From Mucilaginibacter sp. (GTDB taxonomy: Bacteria > Bacteroidota > Bacteroidia > Sphingobacteriales > Sphingobacteriaceae): a DNA stretch of 64,000 bases. Below, piece by piece: positions 42,846-51,950 of the stretch (its first letter is position 1; every line of letters starts with the position of its first letter). Both the position numbers and the translations under genes were made by a program. The notes beneath the pieces were generated by a model. The model had not been told where the DNA came from. It did not search any database and saw nothing but the letters and a program-made list of their open reading frames with translations. The stretch is taken from NCBI GenBank assembly GCA_031292485.1, contig JARLHA010000005.1, forward strand, positions 1-64,000, read 5' to 3'.

Positions 42846-44906
42846 TCATCCCAATTTAACCAATTCCACTTTTGTGGGTTGCCCTTTTCGCCAGGCATCA
42901 ATTTTATTGATGTAATAGTAAGCGCTATCCTGCCGAATGTAAACCGGAATCAACAGGTCAAGCTCCAATATGTCACGCGGCGCTAATAAAACGTAGCGCA
43001 CTACTTTTTTGGTTTGTGTTAATATCTTTTCCAGTTCGGGATAGTATTGTTTTCTCAGGTCATCAAACATCAGGCTGGCCTGCCCAAAACCCGGGCCCAG
43101 ATCTGGTGCATCGGGCTTATAAAAATATGGTGTGCTGATCAAATCGTTTATTACCCGGTTAGGGTTAATGCCATCGGTAAGTGTTACTGTTTTACCCATG
43201 GCGCCGATATTTAGTTTCTGGTCTATCAGTATCCTTGGCGCCACACTTATACTGAAGCTGTCGCTGCTGGTGGTTTGGTCAATCATGGTTATTTGGGCTA
43301 TAGTACCGCCGTAATATGGCCTGTTAAAGCTTGGGCCGAAGGGGCTTTGTACAAGGGTAGCGTCCGCGGGCAAGGTTTGGTCGGCAATTCTGATCTGTGA
43401 CCAGCCGTATTTAAGCGGCAGCAGGTTTTTGTCCGTTTGGTATTGCATATAATTTACCTGTGCATAATTGCCCAACTGGAAACTTATCTGCTTGCCCTGG
43501 TTAACGCATTTGCTGCTCCAATCCCTGGCGACAGGGATGTTGCTTACAACATCTTTAAATGAATTGAAAGAAACCGTTTTGCTGGTATTATCTGTCTGGC
43601 ATAAAATGCCGAAACGTTGCAAAGTATCCTTTAAAAGGTCCTTTTGTGCTATATCAGGAAAAATGCGTTCGCATTGTACAGCTTGCCCATAAAGCATAAC
43701 CTGGTTGTTTGATTTAATCACCAGTTCCGCGCCCGCCGCCATGGTAAAAATAGACTGCGAATAACCATTAAACTGGTATATTACTCTTATTTTGCCGCCG
43801 GGAGGTAAATCAGCCGCTCCGGAAACTACGGTTTTTGGAGTGATGGTATATCCATGCCGGTAAGGCCCCTGCCTGATGAGCGTAGGGTTATTGGCCAGAT
43901 AAAAATTGGTGCTTGCAAGCGTTACATCACCATTTGCCGGGTCGGTGTACCTGATTTTTATATCGACATTGGCTGTATAGCTGCCATTATAGTTGCCGTA
44001 AAAATAAAAAGACGGTATGGTAAGCGTTATGTTTACGCTGTTGCGGATGTTGCTGGTATAAACACCCGTGGATGCATCATAAAACCCGCCGGGGTTGGCT
44101 GTAACTGCGGGGAATGCAATAGTGCCCACGTTTACGCCGGCTTTGCTGTATTTAACGGTAAGCGCCGACGGCAAAGTTACATCGCAGCCAAAGCCATCTA
44201 CCTGGTTCTGATAATCGGCGCCGTGTTCGAAACTACCGTTAGAAAACTGCGCGATCATTAAAGGATATAACGGATTACCCATCAACGACCCTGATGCTTT
44301 ATAGCCCGACGATTGCAGCAACAGGTTGATGGCTGTTTTTATAAAAAAGCCCGGGCGCAGGTTATGCACATCAATGGGTGTTGTAAAATCGTCGTTCATA
44401 TAACCATAATCAATAATGGGGTAGATCCATCCATCGGTTTTGGTTTGAGAATCTGCGGCGTTATTAATATCCCATTCATGATCATAGGGCTGCCAAACCA
44501 GGTTTTGCCCGTAATTGCTCCAGATGCTGGTGCTGTCGCCCATATCATACAATTTACCGCCAATAGCATCAAAGAAATCTGTATTGCCCGATAATATGGT
44601 GATACTGGCTGTATCCTGGTCGATGCCGTTAAGTTCGCCGATACCATAGGGCACAATTTCAAGCCCATCCTGGATAATCTTTGCCTCATATTTTTGGTAA
44701 GGTAAGTTAGTGGCAAAAGCCACATCATCCGGGAAGCCCAGTATTTGGCGGTTATGCTGGGTTAAAGGCAGTTTAAACTGGTTGCTGGTATTACCCTGCT
44801 GGTTTTGTACTTCGGCCAGGTTATTGATTTGGAAGGTAAGCGCAACCGGGCTGTCGTCACTTAAGTCAACCAGTTGATCATTTATGTAAAGTTGGATTTG
44901 GTTCAT
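42846..44906 (-). CDS. Large phage tail protein, baseplate or hub candidate
   Basis: A 686-aa protein with MNQIQLYINDQLVDLSDDSPVALTFQINNLAEVQNQQGNTSNQFKLPLTQHNR at its start, a pattern I associate with Bacteroidota phage tail-tip proteins. The middle is beta-rich (YNGSYTANVDIKIRYTDPANGDVTL near residues 310-330). The C-terminal region ends RPPRDILELDLLIPVYIRQDS-like, then KIDAWRKGQPTKVELVKLG. No enzymatic motif is recognised. Distal tail or hub function is inferred from location between tape measure and the 706-aa tail protein. Confidence 0.65.
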   Translation of the reverse strand: MNQIQLYINDQLVDLSDDSPVALTFQINNLAEVQNQQGNTSNQFKLPLTQHNRQILGFPDDVAFATNLPYQKYEAKIIQDGLEIVPYGIGELNGIDQDTASITILSGNTDFFDAIGGKLYDMGDSTSIWSNYGQNLVWQPYDHEWDINNAADSQTKTDGWIYPIIDYGYMNDDFTTPIDVHNLRPGFFIKTAINLLLQSSGYKASGSLMGNPLYPLMIAQFSNGSFEHGADYQNQVDGFGCDVTLPSALTVKYSKAGVNVGTIAFPAVTANPGGFYDASTGVYTSNIRNSVNITLTIPSFYFYGNYNGSYTANVDIKIRYTDPANGDVTLASTNFYLANNPTLIRQGPYRHGYTITPKTVVSGAADLPPGGKIRVIYQFNGYSQSIFTMAAGAELVIKSNNQVMLYGQAVQCERIFPDIAQKDLLKDTLQRFGILCQTDNTSKTVSFNSFKDVVSNIPVARDWSSKCVNQGKQISFQLGNYAQVNYMQYQTDKNLLPLKYGWSQIRIADQTLPADATLVQSPFGPSFNRPYYGGTIAQITMIDQTTSSDSFSISVAPRILIDQKLNIGAMGKTVTLTDGINPNRVINDLISTPYFYKPDAPDLGPGFGQASLMFDDLRKQYYPELEKILTQTKKVVRYVLLAPRDILELDLLIPVYIRQDSAYYYINKIDAWRKGQPTKVELVKLG

Positions 44907-45048
44907 GTTGGTGTAGTGGTTATAATGAGTTGTAGACGTTGTAATGAGTTGTAAGGGTTGTAAAGGTTAGCCGATTGATATATGAATAACTTATACATAT
45001 ATTTAAACCACCTAACAAGTCGCCTTTTTATTTCACAACCTCAAAAAA

Positions 45049-45444
45049 ATGAACAGAATCGTATCAGGAATTTTAAGGCTCGTTGTAGTCTTAACAACAT
45101 TGATTATTTTATTTCATAAATTTCTGACCAACTCTTTTTATAATGAGGGGGTTTTACTTCTTGTATCGCTGTTTGCAATGAATGCAACTCTATATATGAT
45201 TTTTAATGCGATAAAAGATTTCAACGGGAAGCATATTGGTTTAAAGCCAGCTTATATGATTTTCCTGATATGGAATTTAATTTCTATTCATGTTGCTATT
45301 CGTGTATTATTTAATTCTCCTTTTTCCGGATTACTAGCAATCACTAGTAACGTGAATACTGTTTTAGGCTATTATTTTATCGTATATGACTTTATTCAAC
45401 ATTGGCTAAAAAAATCAGCTCCTTTAAAAACAAATTCAAACTAA
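45049..45444 (+). CDS. Small polytopic membrane protein on the opposite strand
   Basis: A 131-aa protein with four hydrophobic segments (residues 8-25, 33-52, 65-90, 97-118). No family recognised. It faces against the phage genes and precedes a lipoprotein gene in the same direction, so the two may form a small cargo unit. AT-rich relative to its neighbours. Confidence 0.6.
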   Translation: MNRIVSGILRLVVVLTTLIILFHKFLTNSFYNEGVLLLVSLFAMNATLYMIFNAIKDFNGKHIGLKPAYMIFLIWNLISIHVAIRVLFNSPFSGLLAITSNVNTVLGYYFIVYDFIQHWLKKSAPLKTNSN

Positions 45445-45526
45445 GACACTACCGGAATTAGTTGATTTATTGTTTATTTTTAGTTGGATATTTAAATTGC
45501 CTCTATAATCCTTAAACCTGCTATAA

Positions 45527-45976
45527 ATGAAAGACTTATATCGATTAATAACTATCTCCATTTTTATTTTCAGTTTATCTGCTTGTAAAAAAGAGGCTAA
45601 ACCCGTAACTGCTGTTTCAATAACCGGCAAATGGATGATAAATAAATACTCGGCAACGAGTTATAAAAATGGAGTTCTATCCCCAACTTCGTATTCATAT
45701 AACGTATCCGACACAAGTCAGTACTATCTGTTTGACAATGATGGAACGGCGTTCGAGACTTTTTTAGATCCTAACTTTGTTTCTCCAGAGCTTTTTTATT
45801 ATCATATCTCAGGCTCAAATTTAATCCTTTCCAGAACGCTTGCGCTTTTGCCAGAAACCACTTGTATTATAACCATTCAAGGTACTAATCAAATGGTTTT
45901 GCAAGGTTCGTATACTTATCAAACTTCAGGCGATGTCTTTAAAGTTGTTAATGAAGTTGATTTGAGTAAAAAATAA
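45527..45976 (+). CDS. Lipocalin-like lipoprotein
   Basis: A 149-aa lipoprotein with lipobox LSACKK (Cys near residue 20) and a lipocalin-like core starting VSITGKWMINKYSATSYKNG. The GKW pattern and the following beta hairpin strands are shared with the gene at 51491-51946 (VTIIGKWQLVKQYS). It would be anchored in the periplasm or outer membrane. Opposite-strand cargo within phage tail genes. Stop at 45976 lies just five bases from the converging 45981 gene. Confidence 0.75.
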   Translation: MKDLYRLITISIFIFSLSACKKEAKPVTAVSITGKWMINKYSATSYKNGVLSPTSYSYNVSDTSQYYLFDNDGTAFETFLDPNFVSPELFYYHISGSNLILSRTLALLPETTCIITIQGTNQMVLQGSYTYQTSGDVFKVVNEVDLSKK

Positions 45977-45980
45977 ATAC

Positions 45981-48101
45981 CTACTGGCTCTGTATATTGA
46001 TACTTGGCATATTAAATGTAACGCTGAAGGGCGCCTGGCCGTTAATGGTTTCATATTCGCTGAAGGTGGCGGTATTTAATACAATGGTTTGCCATTTAAC
46101 CGGGTTTTTGTTTACCAGTATTTGTACTTTAGGCGAATATTTGATGGATTGAAGGCCTTTGATATCATTTACGGAAAGATCCTCGGCCATTACTTTCATT
46201 TTCTGCCCTGCACTTTTACCGATCACTTCTTCAATACTATCCTGGTTGGCCCAGTCCGAAACGTAGTTTTTAATGATGACAGCGTTCTGAACGTCAAGCG
46301 ATACTTCCTGGTTATACACAAAGCGGTAATAGTTCCAGCATCCTGATAAACCTATCCAGCGCAGGTAAACAGATTGTTCATCAACAGCACCATCAACTCT
46401 TAGCGTTTGGGTTTGCGTAACCGCATGCGCAATTCCATTGCTGTCGTTATACATCAGCGTAAGCTCAAAATAATAAACATCACTGCCGAATAAGGTATTA
46501 ACCAGCAGCCGGTTTAAGCCCAGTTGCGCCGGCAGGTTGGTATTGCCGGATGTTTCTTCGGCGATCAGCAGTTTGCTGCCATCCTGGTTCAATAGCCAGG
46601 AGCCATCTTCATTAAGCAGGTAGCTGTTTGTAGTGCCGGATAGCGGGTTGCGGTTAATATCAAGCGGCACAAGGTTGCAATACAATTGCAGGCCCAAAAG
46701 TTCTTCGCCGTAAATAAAGCCGATGTCAAAAGGATAACCATTTGAAAAGGCTGGTTCGGTAAAATCAGTCACCCATTTGGCTAACTGGCTGTTACTGGTA
46801 ACCGAAGGGAAAGGCACATAAGCTGCCAGGTTACCGCCAAAGCTGTCACCCAGTTGTTTTGCCGCATATAAAACGTAATAGGGGCTGCTTATGGGGATGT
46901 AGGTTAAGATTTGCGTACCGGTGAGTTTGCCGTCCCAGTATTCGGCATAGGCAATTTGGTAGCTTGCGCTTAAGTTGCTGTCGCGATAGTTGATTTGAGT
47001 GAAATTGCTGTCGTCTTTAGCACGTAAAAGACTTTGTAAGAAATTACTGATATCAGCTTTAACCAACCCGGTGCTATCCGGCCTGTTGGTTGAGGTAATA
47101 GTATTTTGCCGCCCGCTGATTGGGTCCTGGTAAGTAATTTGCGTGCGCACCTGGTAAAAAGGGCGTAGGGTATTGCTGTTGAAAAAACCGGTAGCGTTTG
47201 AAATATAGGGCGTATTGATCACCATACTGCCATTGCTGTTTACCAAATTCACCTTGTATGTGCCGGTATAAACGCCCGCGTTTAGATAAATTAAAACAGG
47301 GCTATTATTGGTGAGTACCACATTTTGAACGGTAGCATTTATGTTGGCATTGTTGTAAGCAGTAACAGCAGTTGCAATTGCCGAAGTATTGCAATTAGCG
47401 ATTATAGTGGCATTGCCGCTCGCGATATCCAGCGAAATTAACGTTACCTCAAAGTCTTTGCGCTGATAGGAGAAAACTACCGGATTAAAGGCTGCATTCC
47501 AACGGGAAACATTACCCCCGGTTAAATTAACGGACGGATCACTGATCAATAAACCGCTGAGTATGGGAATAGTGACGGCCGAAACATTGGTGCAGCCATT
47601 GGCATCGCTCACATAAACGCTTTTTAAGCCGCCTGTTAAGCCCGTAAATACCGGTGACGACTGAAATGTGACGCCATCCATACTATACATAATCGGGCTG
47701 TAGCTTGAAGTAGCCTGTACTGTTAGCTGTGCATCAGCCGTGCCTGGCGACGATTCAGGTTTATCGATAAGAACATTGTTGACCACCAGGTCGCAAACGT
47801 TAACTGGCGGAGGGATGGCCGGTTCGGTACTGATGCTATCAACGGTGAATTTAGTATAATAGGGGGTCGTGGTACTTGAGTCGCTAAGTTCTCCGTGGTA
47901 TACAGCGTAACTTTGCCCCGCTATAATTTGCGACCCCTGGTAAATTACGCCGTTTAAGTTTTGCGTATAAAAAACGGTAACGTTGTTACCGTTAGCTGGC
48001 TGCCCGCTGGCCGCATCAAACAGCGAAATAATGATCTCGCCGTAAACTTTGGTGCCCTCTACCCCTGTTGCACCCGGGCCTATAGTTGCAAATAATGCCA
48101 T
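45981..48101 (-). CDS. Large phage tail or virion protein with SprB-like repeat
   Basis: A 706-aa protein with FATIGPGATGVEGTKVYGE at the start, beta-rich throughout. Residues 118-170 contain a short adhesin-type repeat (TVQATSSYSPIMYSMDGVTFQ, then FTGLTGGLKSVYVSDANGCT) matching the SprB repeat pattern of Bacteroidota surface adhesins. The C-terminal region (AEYWDGKLTGTQILTYIPISSPYYV near 385-410 and SGCWNYYRFVYNQEVSLDVQNAV near 590-615) is typical of tail-side proteins. Function is likely adhesion or tail tip; assignment is by position. Confidence 0.65.
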   Translation of the reverse strand: MALFATIGPGATGVEGTKVYGEIIISLFDAASGQPANGNNVTVFYTQNLNGVIYQGSQIIAGQSYAVYHGELSDSSTTTPYYTKFTVDSISTEPAIPPPVNVCDLVVNNVLIDKPESSPGTADAQLTVQATSSYSPIMYSMDGVTFQSSPVFTGLTGGLKSVYVSDANGCTNVSAVTIPILSGLLISDPSVNLTGGNVSRWNAAFNPVVFSYQRKDFEVTLISLDIASGNATIIANCNTSAIATAVTAYNNANINATVQNVVLTNNSPVLIYLNAGVYTGTYKVNLVNSNGSMVINTPYISNATGFFNSNTLRPFYQVRTQITYQDPISGRQNTITSTNRPDSTGLVKADISNFLQSLLRAKDDSNFTQINYRDSNLSASYQIAYAEYWDGKLTGTQILTYIPISSPYYVLYAAKQLGDSFGGNLAAYVPFPSVTSNSQLAKWVTDFTEPAFSNGYPFDIGFIYGEELLGLQLYCNLVPLDINRNPLSGTTNSYLLNEDGSWLLNQDGSKLLIAEETSGNTNLPAQLGLNRLLVNTLFGSDVYYFELTLMYNDSNGIAHAVTQTQTLRVDGAVDEQSVYLRWIGLSGCWNYYRFVYNQEVSLDVQNAVIIKNYVSDWANQDSIEEVIGKSAGQKMKVMAEDLSVNDIKGLQSIKYSPKVQILVNKNPVKWQTIVLNTATFSEYETINGQAPFSVTFNMPSINIQSQ

Positions 48102-48155
48102 GTTTTTTATGTTAGTTGGTTAAATTAGATAAGGCTGGATTAAAATTAGCACCGT

Positions 48156-48590
48156 TTAGGCGATCAAACCCGTAACTTGTGTACTGATCTCTTCAGCGAT
48201 AGCTTCCATGATGGTTTTTAGGCGGCTATTGATATTGTCATCCCCTAATGGTTCTGAAAGTATGCCAGACTTGCCTTTAAATCCCTTTTTGTCGATCGAC
48301 TTTTTGATGGCCCAGGCCGCCTTATCTGGAATGCCTTTTGCCTGGCACCATTGCTGTATGCGCTGGATCATCGGCGGATCGCCGGGCACCGCATTTGGTC
48401 CCGTTGGCCCGCGGCCGGTTTCAAGCAGTTGCATATACCCGGGAACTTCCAGATGGAGGATATTATCCTGTTGGGTAATAGTTAATTGTTTGGACGTTTG
48501 CCCGGTGGCATTGCTCCCGGCAGCCTGCATGGAGTTGATGACATCGGCTTTAAGCTGCTCGAGAAGTTGGCGAAGTTGATCGGTGTTCAT
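48156..48590 (-). CDS. HK97 gp10-like tail-completion or neck protein
   Basis: From ATG 48590 (MNTDQLRQLLEQL) the product is 144 aa; the upstream ATG lies in an inverted repeat. The pattern LLETGRGPTGPNAVPGDPPMIQRIQQWCQAKGIPD near residues 70-105 is the HK97 gp10-like signature of neck or tail-completion proteins. It sits between tail terminator-like and tail proteins. Confidence 0.7.
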   Translation of the reverse strand: MNTDQLRQLLEQLKADVINSMQAAGSNATGQTSKQLTITQQDNILHLEVPGYMQLLETGRGPTGPNAVPGDPPMIQRIQQWCQAKGIPDKAAWAIKKSIDKKGFKGKSGILSEPLGDDNINSRLKTIMEAIAEEISTQVTGLIA

Positions 48591-48599
48591 GTTATGGTT

Positions 48600-48690
48600 G
48601 ACAGTCCATAGTCGATAGACCATGGCCATTGTTTTGATTGTGAAATGATTATTACCGCTGAAGTTTTTAGTGATGGTCCATCGACCATGG
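48600..48690. repeat. GTCCATAG/CTATGGAC inverted repeat
   Basis: CAGTCCATAGTCGATAGACCATGG on one side and ATGGTCCATCGACCATGG on the other flank about 40 bases. Same family as 34150-34240. Confidence 0.65.
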
Positions 48691-48691
48691 C

Positions 48692-49141
48692 CTAACTAAA
48701 GTGCTCAAAATACATTGTGGCTAAACTTATCGTAAGGTTTACCCCTGTGGTATTCACATCAAACTTATTGTATACCGGCAGGCATTTGGCTTTATCACCG
48801 ACCTTTATCCTGAAGTACCGGCCTTCCCCCTCGCGGTATTTTGATGCTTTTACTACAAACTCGTTTGCCAGGGATAGCGCCTGGGTTACATAAGTCTCAT
48901 TGTCTCCCGTATATTGGTCAAAATCCGTCTTGAAAAGGAATTCCAGGTAGACGGAAAACGTGTTATCCACCGAGCCATTTACCTGCGGCGATACATCTAT
49001 CGGTTGCAAAGGGTACATAAATACAACGGGAAATGTCGCGTCTTCGGCTAACTGGTTTAACTCGTTAGCAGTGCCGTATACAAAGGTTGGGGCATTGGTC
49101 AGGGTTTGTACAATAGCTTCAATTTGATTTCTTATGGGCAT
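48692..49141 (-). CDS. Phage tail-terminator-like protein
   Basis: A 149-aa protein (MPIRNQIEAIVQTLTNAPTFVYG). Its central part (FPVVFMYPLQPIDVSPQVNGSVDNTFSVYLEFLFKTDFDQYTGDNETYVTQALSLANEFVV) fits the alpha-beta pattern of tail terminators. It follows the tail-chaperone-like gene in transcript order, and gp10-like follows it. Family assigned by pattern and position. Confidence 0.65.
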   Translation of the reverse strand: MPIRNQIEAIVQTLTNAPTFVYGTANELNQLAEDATFPVVFMYPLQPIDVSPQVNGSVDNTFSVYLEFLFKTDFDQYTGDNETYVTQALSLANEFVVKASKYREGEGRYFRIKVGDKAKCLPVYNKFDVNTTGVNLTISLATMYFEHFS

Positions 49142-49200
49142 TTTTTTGAGATTGGAGATTTGTTAATTAGAGATTAATTGTTGAAGTCCGGACTTTCGGA

Positions 49201-49455
49201 TTACGACGAAAGCAATTCGCTATACCTCTTCTGGTACTCTGCTTCTGTTTTATTCAACAAAAGCTTGGTGAGCACACGTTCGTAAGGCATGCTTAATATT
49301 TCCGTCCACTTGGTAATGTCGCCGCCTGCAAGGGAGTTTATGGTATTGATATATTTGAATTTTTCAAAACGCTGGATCCCTGCCTTTTTTTCCAGAACTG
49401 ACGGGGCCGAAGCGAGTAGCCTGTTTTCGGTTTCGACAAGGAGGGATAACAGGTA
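49201..49455 (-). CDS. Frameshifted C-terminal extension of the 49338-50039 gene
   Basis: An 84-codon frame in the -1 phase after a T7 run at 49455-49461 on the minus strand. It reads YLLSLLVETENRLLASA to YQKRYSELLSS and TAA, has no internal stop and a clear coding character (coiled-coil-like, with LAGGDITKWTEILSMPYERV). It has no start of its own. With the first 195 codons it makes a 279-aa fusion. See findings. Confidence 0.75.
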   Translation of the reverse strand, partial: YLLSLLVETENRLLASAPSVLEKKAGIQRFEKFKYINTINSLAGGDITKWTEILSMPYERVLTKLLLNKTEAEYQKRYSELLSS

Positions 49456-50039
49456 AAAAAATGTTTGGCGATGGGCAGCGCCTCCGTTACCCGTAGTTTT
49501 TTAATTTCCGTACAAAATTCTTCGGCTTCGTATTCATTGTATTTTTCGCCGGTAGCCCTGCAATAAAAATAATGGGCAAGTACCTGGCAGCAGGCTTTTA
49601 ACGATGGCTTGAAGTTGTCCTGCCAGTCGTCGTGGCCAAATCGTTCAATATGGTGATTTATCTCGTCGCCAATAATTTCGCGGGCGGCCATAAATGCCCC
49701 GGCAGGTTCAATTGATAAATTGCGCATTACATTTACAGTATTTGCGCCACGGGTTAAGTTAAATGTTATTTTTCGGGGAACGTCGCCGCTGTTAAATAAC
49801 CAGGCAATCTGCGTTGACAACAGCAGCACCGTTTCACCGAATTGCTGCAGGTCGTCATAGTTTTTAACGTTTTGTAGTTGTTCAACCGCTATACCCGACA
49901 GGATGCCGATAGCTTCGAGGTCGTTCAGTTCAGGTTTATCCTGAATTTCGATTAACTGACCCAGGGTTAGTTCGTGCAGGCTGGAGGGGATTTTGATTTT
50001 TATCCTGCCTGTGGTGGTCTTTAGGGTTTTTTCGATCAT
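49338..50039 (-). CDS. Tail-assembly chaperone-like protein with -1 slip site
   Basis: A 233-aa protein starting MIEKTLKTTTGRIKIKIPSSLHELTLGQLIEIQD. Without frameshifting it ends 38 codons after the slip site (TCYPSLSKPKTGYSL). Codons 194-195 are TTT TTT following CAT, so the zero-frame heptamer is T TTT TTT; slipping back one base opens the long 49201-49455 frame. Tail chaperones of siphophages commonly use this. The gene lies between terminase and tail-terminator-like genes, a position that fits. A homopolymer mutation or sequencing error would be an alternative. Confidence 0.75.
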   Translation of the reverse strand: MIEKTLKTTTGRIKIKIPSSLHELTLGQLIEIQDKPELNDLEAIGILSGIAVEQLQNVKNYDDLQQFGETVLLLSTQIAWLFNSGDVPRKITFNLTRGANTVNVMRNLSIEPAGAFMAAREIIGDEINHHIERFGHDDWQDNFKPSLKACCQVLAHYFYCRATGEKYNEYEAEEFCTEIKKLRVTEALPIAKHFFTCYPSLSKPKTGYSLRPRQFWKKRQGSSVLKNSNISIP

Positions 50040-50182
50040 TTTTTTGTGGATTTCACTGATTTAAGTCTTGATTTCACCGATTTTTATCGGAGAATTACGC
50101 CGATTTTTGTTTTATATTTCTAATTCATTGCTGATTTCAACCTGTTCAATATAGTTGTACTATTTCACCCGTTAGTCACTTT

Positions 50183-51403
50183 TTATTTAAGCAGGTGGGC
50201 CGTTGCAAAATCAAATTCCGGTGCCGAAGGGGCAGGCATCCAGCTTTTTATATTCCCTGTTTTACCGGCGCCCAATTTATTAAGGGCAACGTAGCGCAGT
50301 GGATCTATCAAATGGTTCCATGCGTCAACAGGTTCATTCAATGTCCTGCCCGATCTGTCTGTCTTCCATTTGTACCGGCCTAACTCATTGCGCAGGTTAA
50401 CACTTCGCCGGGTGATCTTTAATTCGTATCGTTTTAAAATATCAATGGAGAGCTTAATACTATCAGGGCCTTTTTTTGCCGGGCTTATGTGCCATCCCAT
50501 ACGCCGCAACTCTTCGATTGACTTAGGTTCCGCGCTGTCGGCCACTATTTCGGTGCTTTTGCCAATGTTGTTTTCGGAAAGCTTTCCTGCTATATCAGGG
50601 TTGGTTAGGCCGGTTTCGTAAAATACTTCATCAACCCATAGCGCGCCATCCTGTTTATAAACCATTATAAAGCCGGTTTCGTCATTGGTATATCCAAAAT
50701 CAAGGCCGGCTGCCAGTAATTTTCTACTTTCGGGCAGGTCATCAACTACCTGCCAGCGGTTCAAAATAAGGCCGCTTATCTTGCCGGTAAGCCCTCGTGC
50801 ATAAACGCGCCAAAGCTCATCATCAATAGCTTTTAACGATTCAATCTTATCCCTTAATTGTTGAGATAAAAAGGGGTTATGGCGGTGATCCGAAATAATA
50901 AGCTGTACGCCGGGTCGCCCTAAAAGGTTATCATGCACCCAAAAGGCAATATTAGGATTAAAATCAATAAAGATCTTTAGGCGCGTACGCAATGCCAGCT
51001 CGCAATATACTTCCCATGGCACGCCATTGGCTTCGTTCACAAAAAGGTAGTCGCGCTTTCCTGACTTTGCATCCTGGGCATTATCATAACTCTTAAACTC
51101 AATTAAACTGCCGTTATGGAACTCAAATAGCCTGTCTGTTTTATTATAATTCTTCACCATTGCCTGCAATGCTCCAGATGAGCTGTGTATGCTGGCAGCA
51201 TCGCGCAATGCCCCGGCTTTCAGGTTAGGGATATCCTGGCCCACAACGGTGATTACCAGTTTTTCGGTAGTGCAGGCCAGGCAAAAAAGCACCTGTTCAA
51301 TAGCATAGGTTTTACCGCTGCTGGTGCCACCCTGGTTAATCACAATATGAGCGGCACTGATATAATTTTGCCTGAATAGGGAGGTGGCTATTTGGTCTGC
51401 CAT
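50183..51403 (-). CDS. terL: Phage terminase large subunit
   Basis: A 406-aa packaging motor. The ATPase domain has Walker A GGTSSGKT (residues 25-32), Walker B YLFVNEA (near 120) and FNPNI near 145. The RuvC-like nuclease has LDFGYTNDETG near 235, VADSAEPKS near 285 and DAWNHLIDPLRY near 365 providing the acidic triad. It packs DNA into the empty capsid and cuts it. Type resembles PBSX/TIGR01547 terminases. All motifs look intact, an important point for whether the cluster could be functional. Confidence 0.95.
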   Translation of the reverse strand: MADQIATSLFRQNYISAAHIVINQGGTSSGKTYAIEQVLFCLACTTEKLVITVVGQDIPNLKAGALRDAASIHSSSGALQAMVKNYNKTDRLFEFHNGSLIEFKSYDNAQDAKSGKRDYLFVNEANGVPWEVYCELALRTRLKIFIDFNPNIAFWVHDNLLGRPGVQLIISDHRHNPFLSQQLRDKIESLKAIDDELWRVYARGLTGKISGLILNRWQVVDDLPESRKLLAAGLDFGYTNDETGFIMVYKQDGALWVDEVFYETGLTNPDIAGKLSENNIGKSTEIVADSAEPKSIEELRRMGWHISPAKKGPDSIKLSIDILKRYELKITRRSVNLRNELGRYKWKTDRSGRTLNEPVDAWNHLIDPLRYVALNKLGAGKTGNIKSWMPAPSAPEFDFATAHLLK

Positions 51404-51490
51404 AAAATGGTATAATTAAATTGATGTTTTGGCTTCCCACCTGTTGCATTATTGTTAAAACAAACGTTACATTTAACCTGAAAAAAGGTT

Positions 51491-51946
51491 GTGTCCATGG
51501 AATTTAAGTATCTGTTAATTAGTGTTTTTCTTTTAATATGCTTGTGGTCATGCAAAAAAAACGTTGTCGTCCCTGTGCCACCTGTTACTATAATTGGTAA
51601 ATGGCAGCTTGTAAAACAATATTCGTTGTTGGTTAACAATGGTGTAGTGATTGACAGTATTAAGAAATCGAAATTTACAAACAACGATTTTGTACAATAT
51701 TTAAGCGACGGGACCGGCTACTATTCAAAATCGACACCTACCGGGCCAAGCCTGAGTGAATTTACTTATACCATCAGCGGAACCCATATTACCGAATTTG
51801 TTAGTTTTGAAAACAAAGGCGTGCCCGAAACGGTAACCAGTTTAACTGCCAATAGCTTATCGGTACATCGTGAATTATTGGTGCCTGACCCGAATGATCC
51901 AACCGTGTATGATACCGAAAAGGACGATCTCAGCTATATCAAATAA
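51491..51946 (+). CDS. Lipocalin-like lipoprotein, paralogue of 45527
   Basis: A 151-aa lipoprotein with lipobox CLWSCKK (Cys near 18). A beta-barrel-like core begins TIIGKWQLVKQYS and continues NNGVVID, YLSDGTGYYSK and EFTYTISGTHITEF. It lies opposite to and between the two terminase subunit genes, an uncommon interruption. Related in pattern to 45527-45976 and less so to 52691-53278. Confidence 0.75.
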   Translation: MSMEFKYLLISVFLLICLWSCKKNVVVPVPPVTIIGKWQLVKQYSLLVNNGVVIDSIKKSKFTNNDFVQYLSDGTGYYSKSTPTGPSLSEFTYTISGTHITEFVSFENKGVPETVTSLTANSLSVHRELLVPDPNDPTVYDTEKDDLSYIK

Positions 51947-51950
51947 GTAA

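Noticed and set aside
43854..44594. Plus-strand frames within the 686-aa tail gene
   Set aside because: Shadow frames antisense to a long continuous gene.
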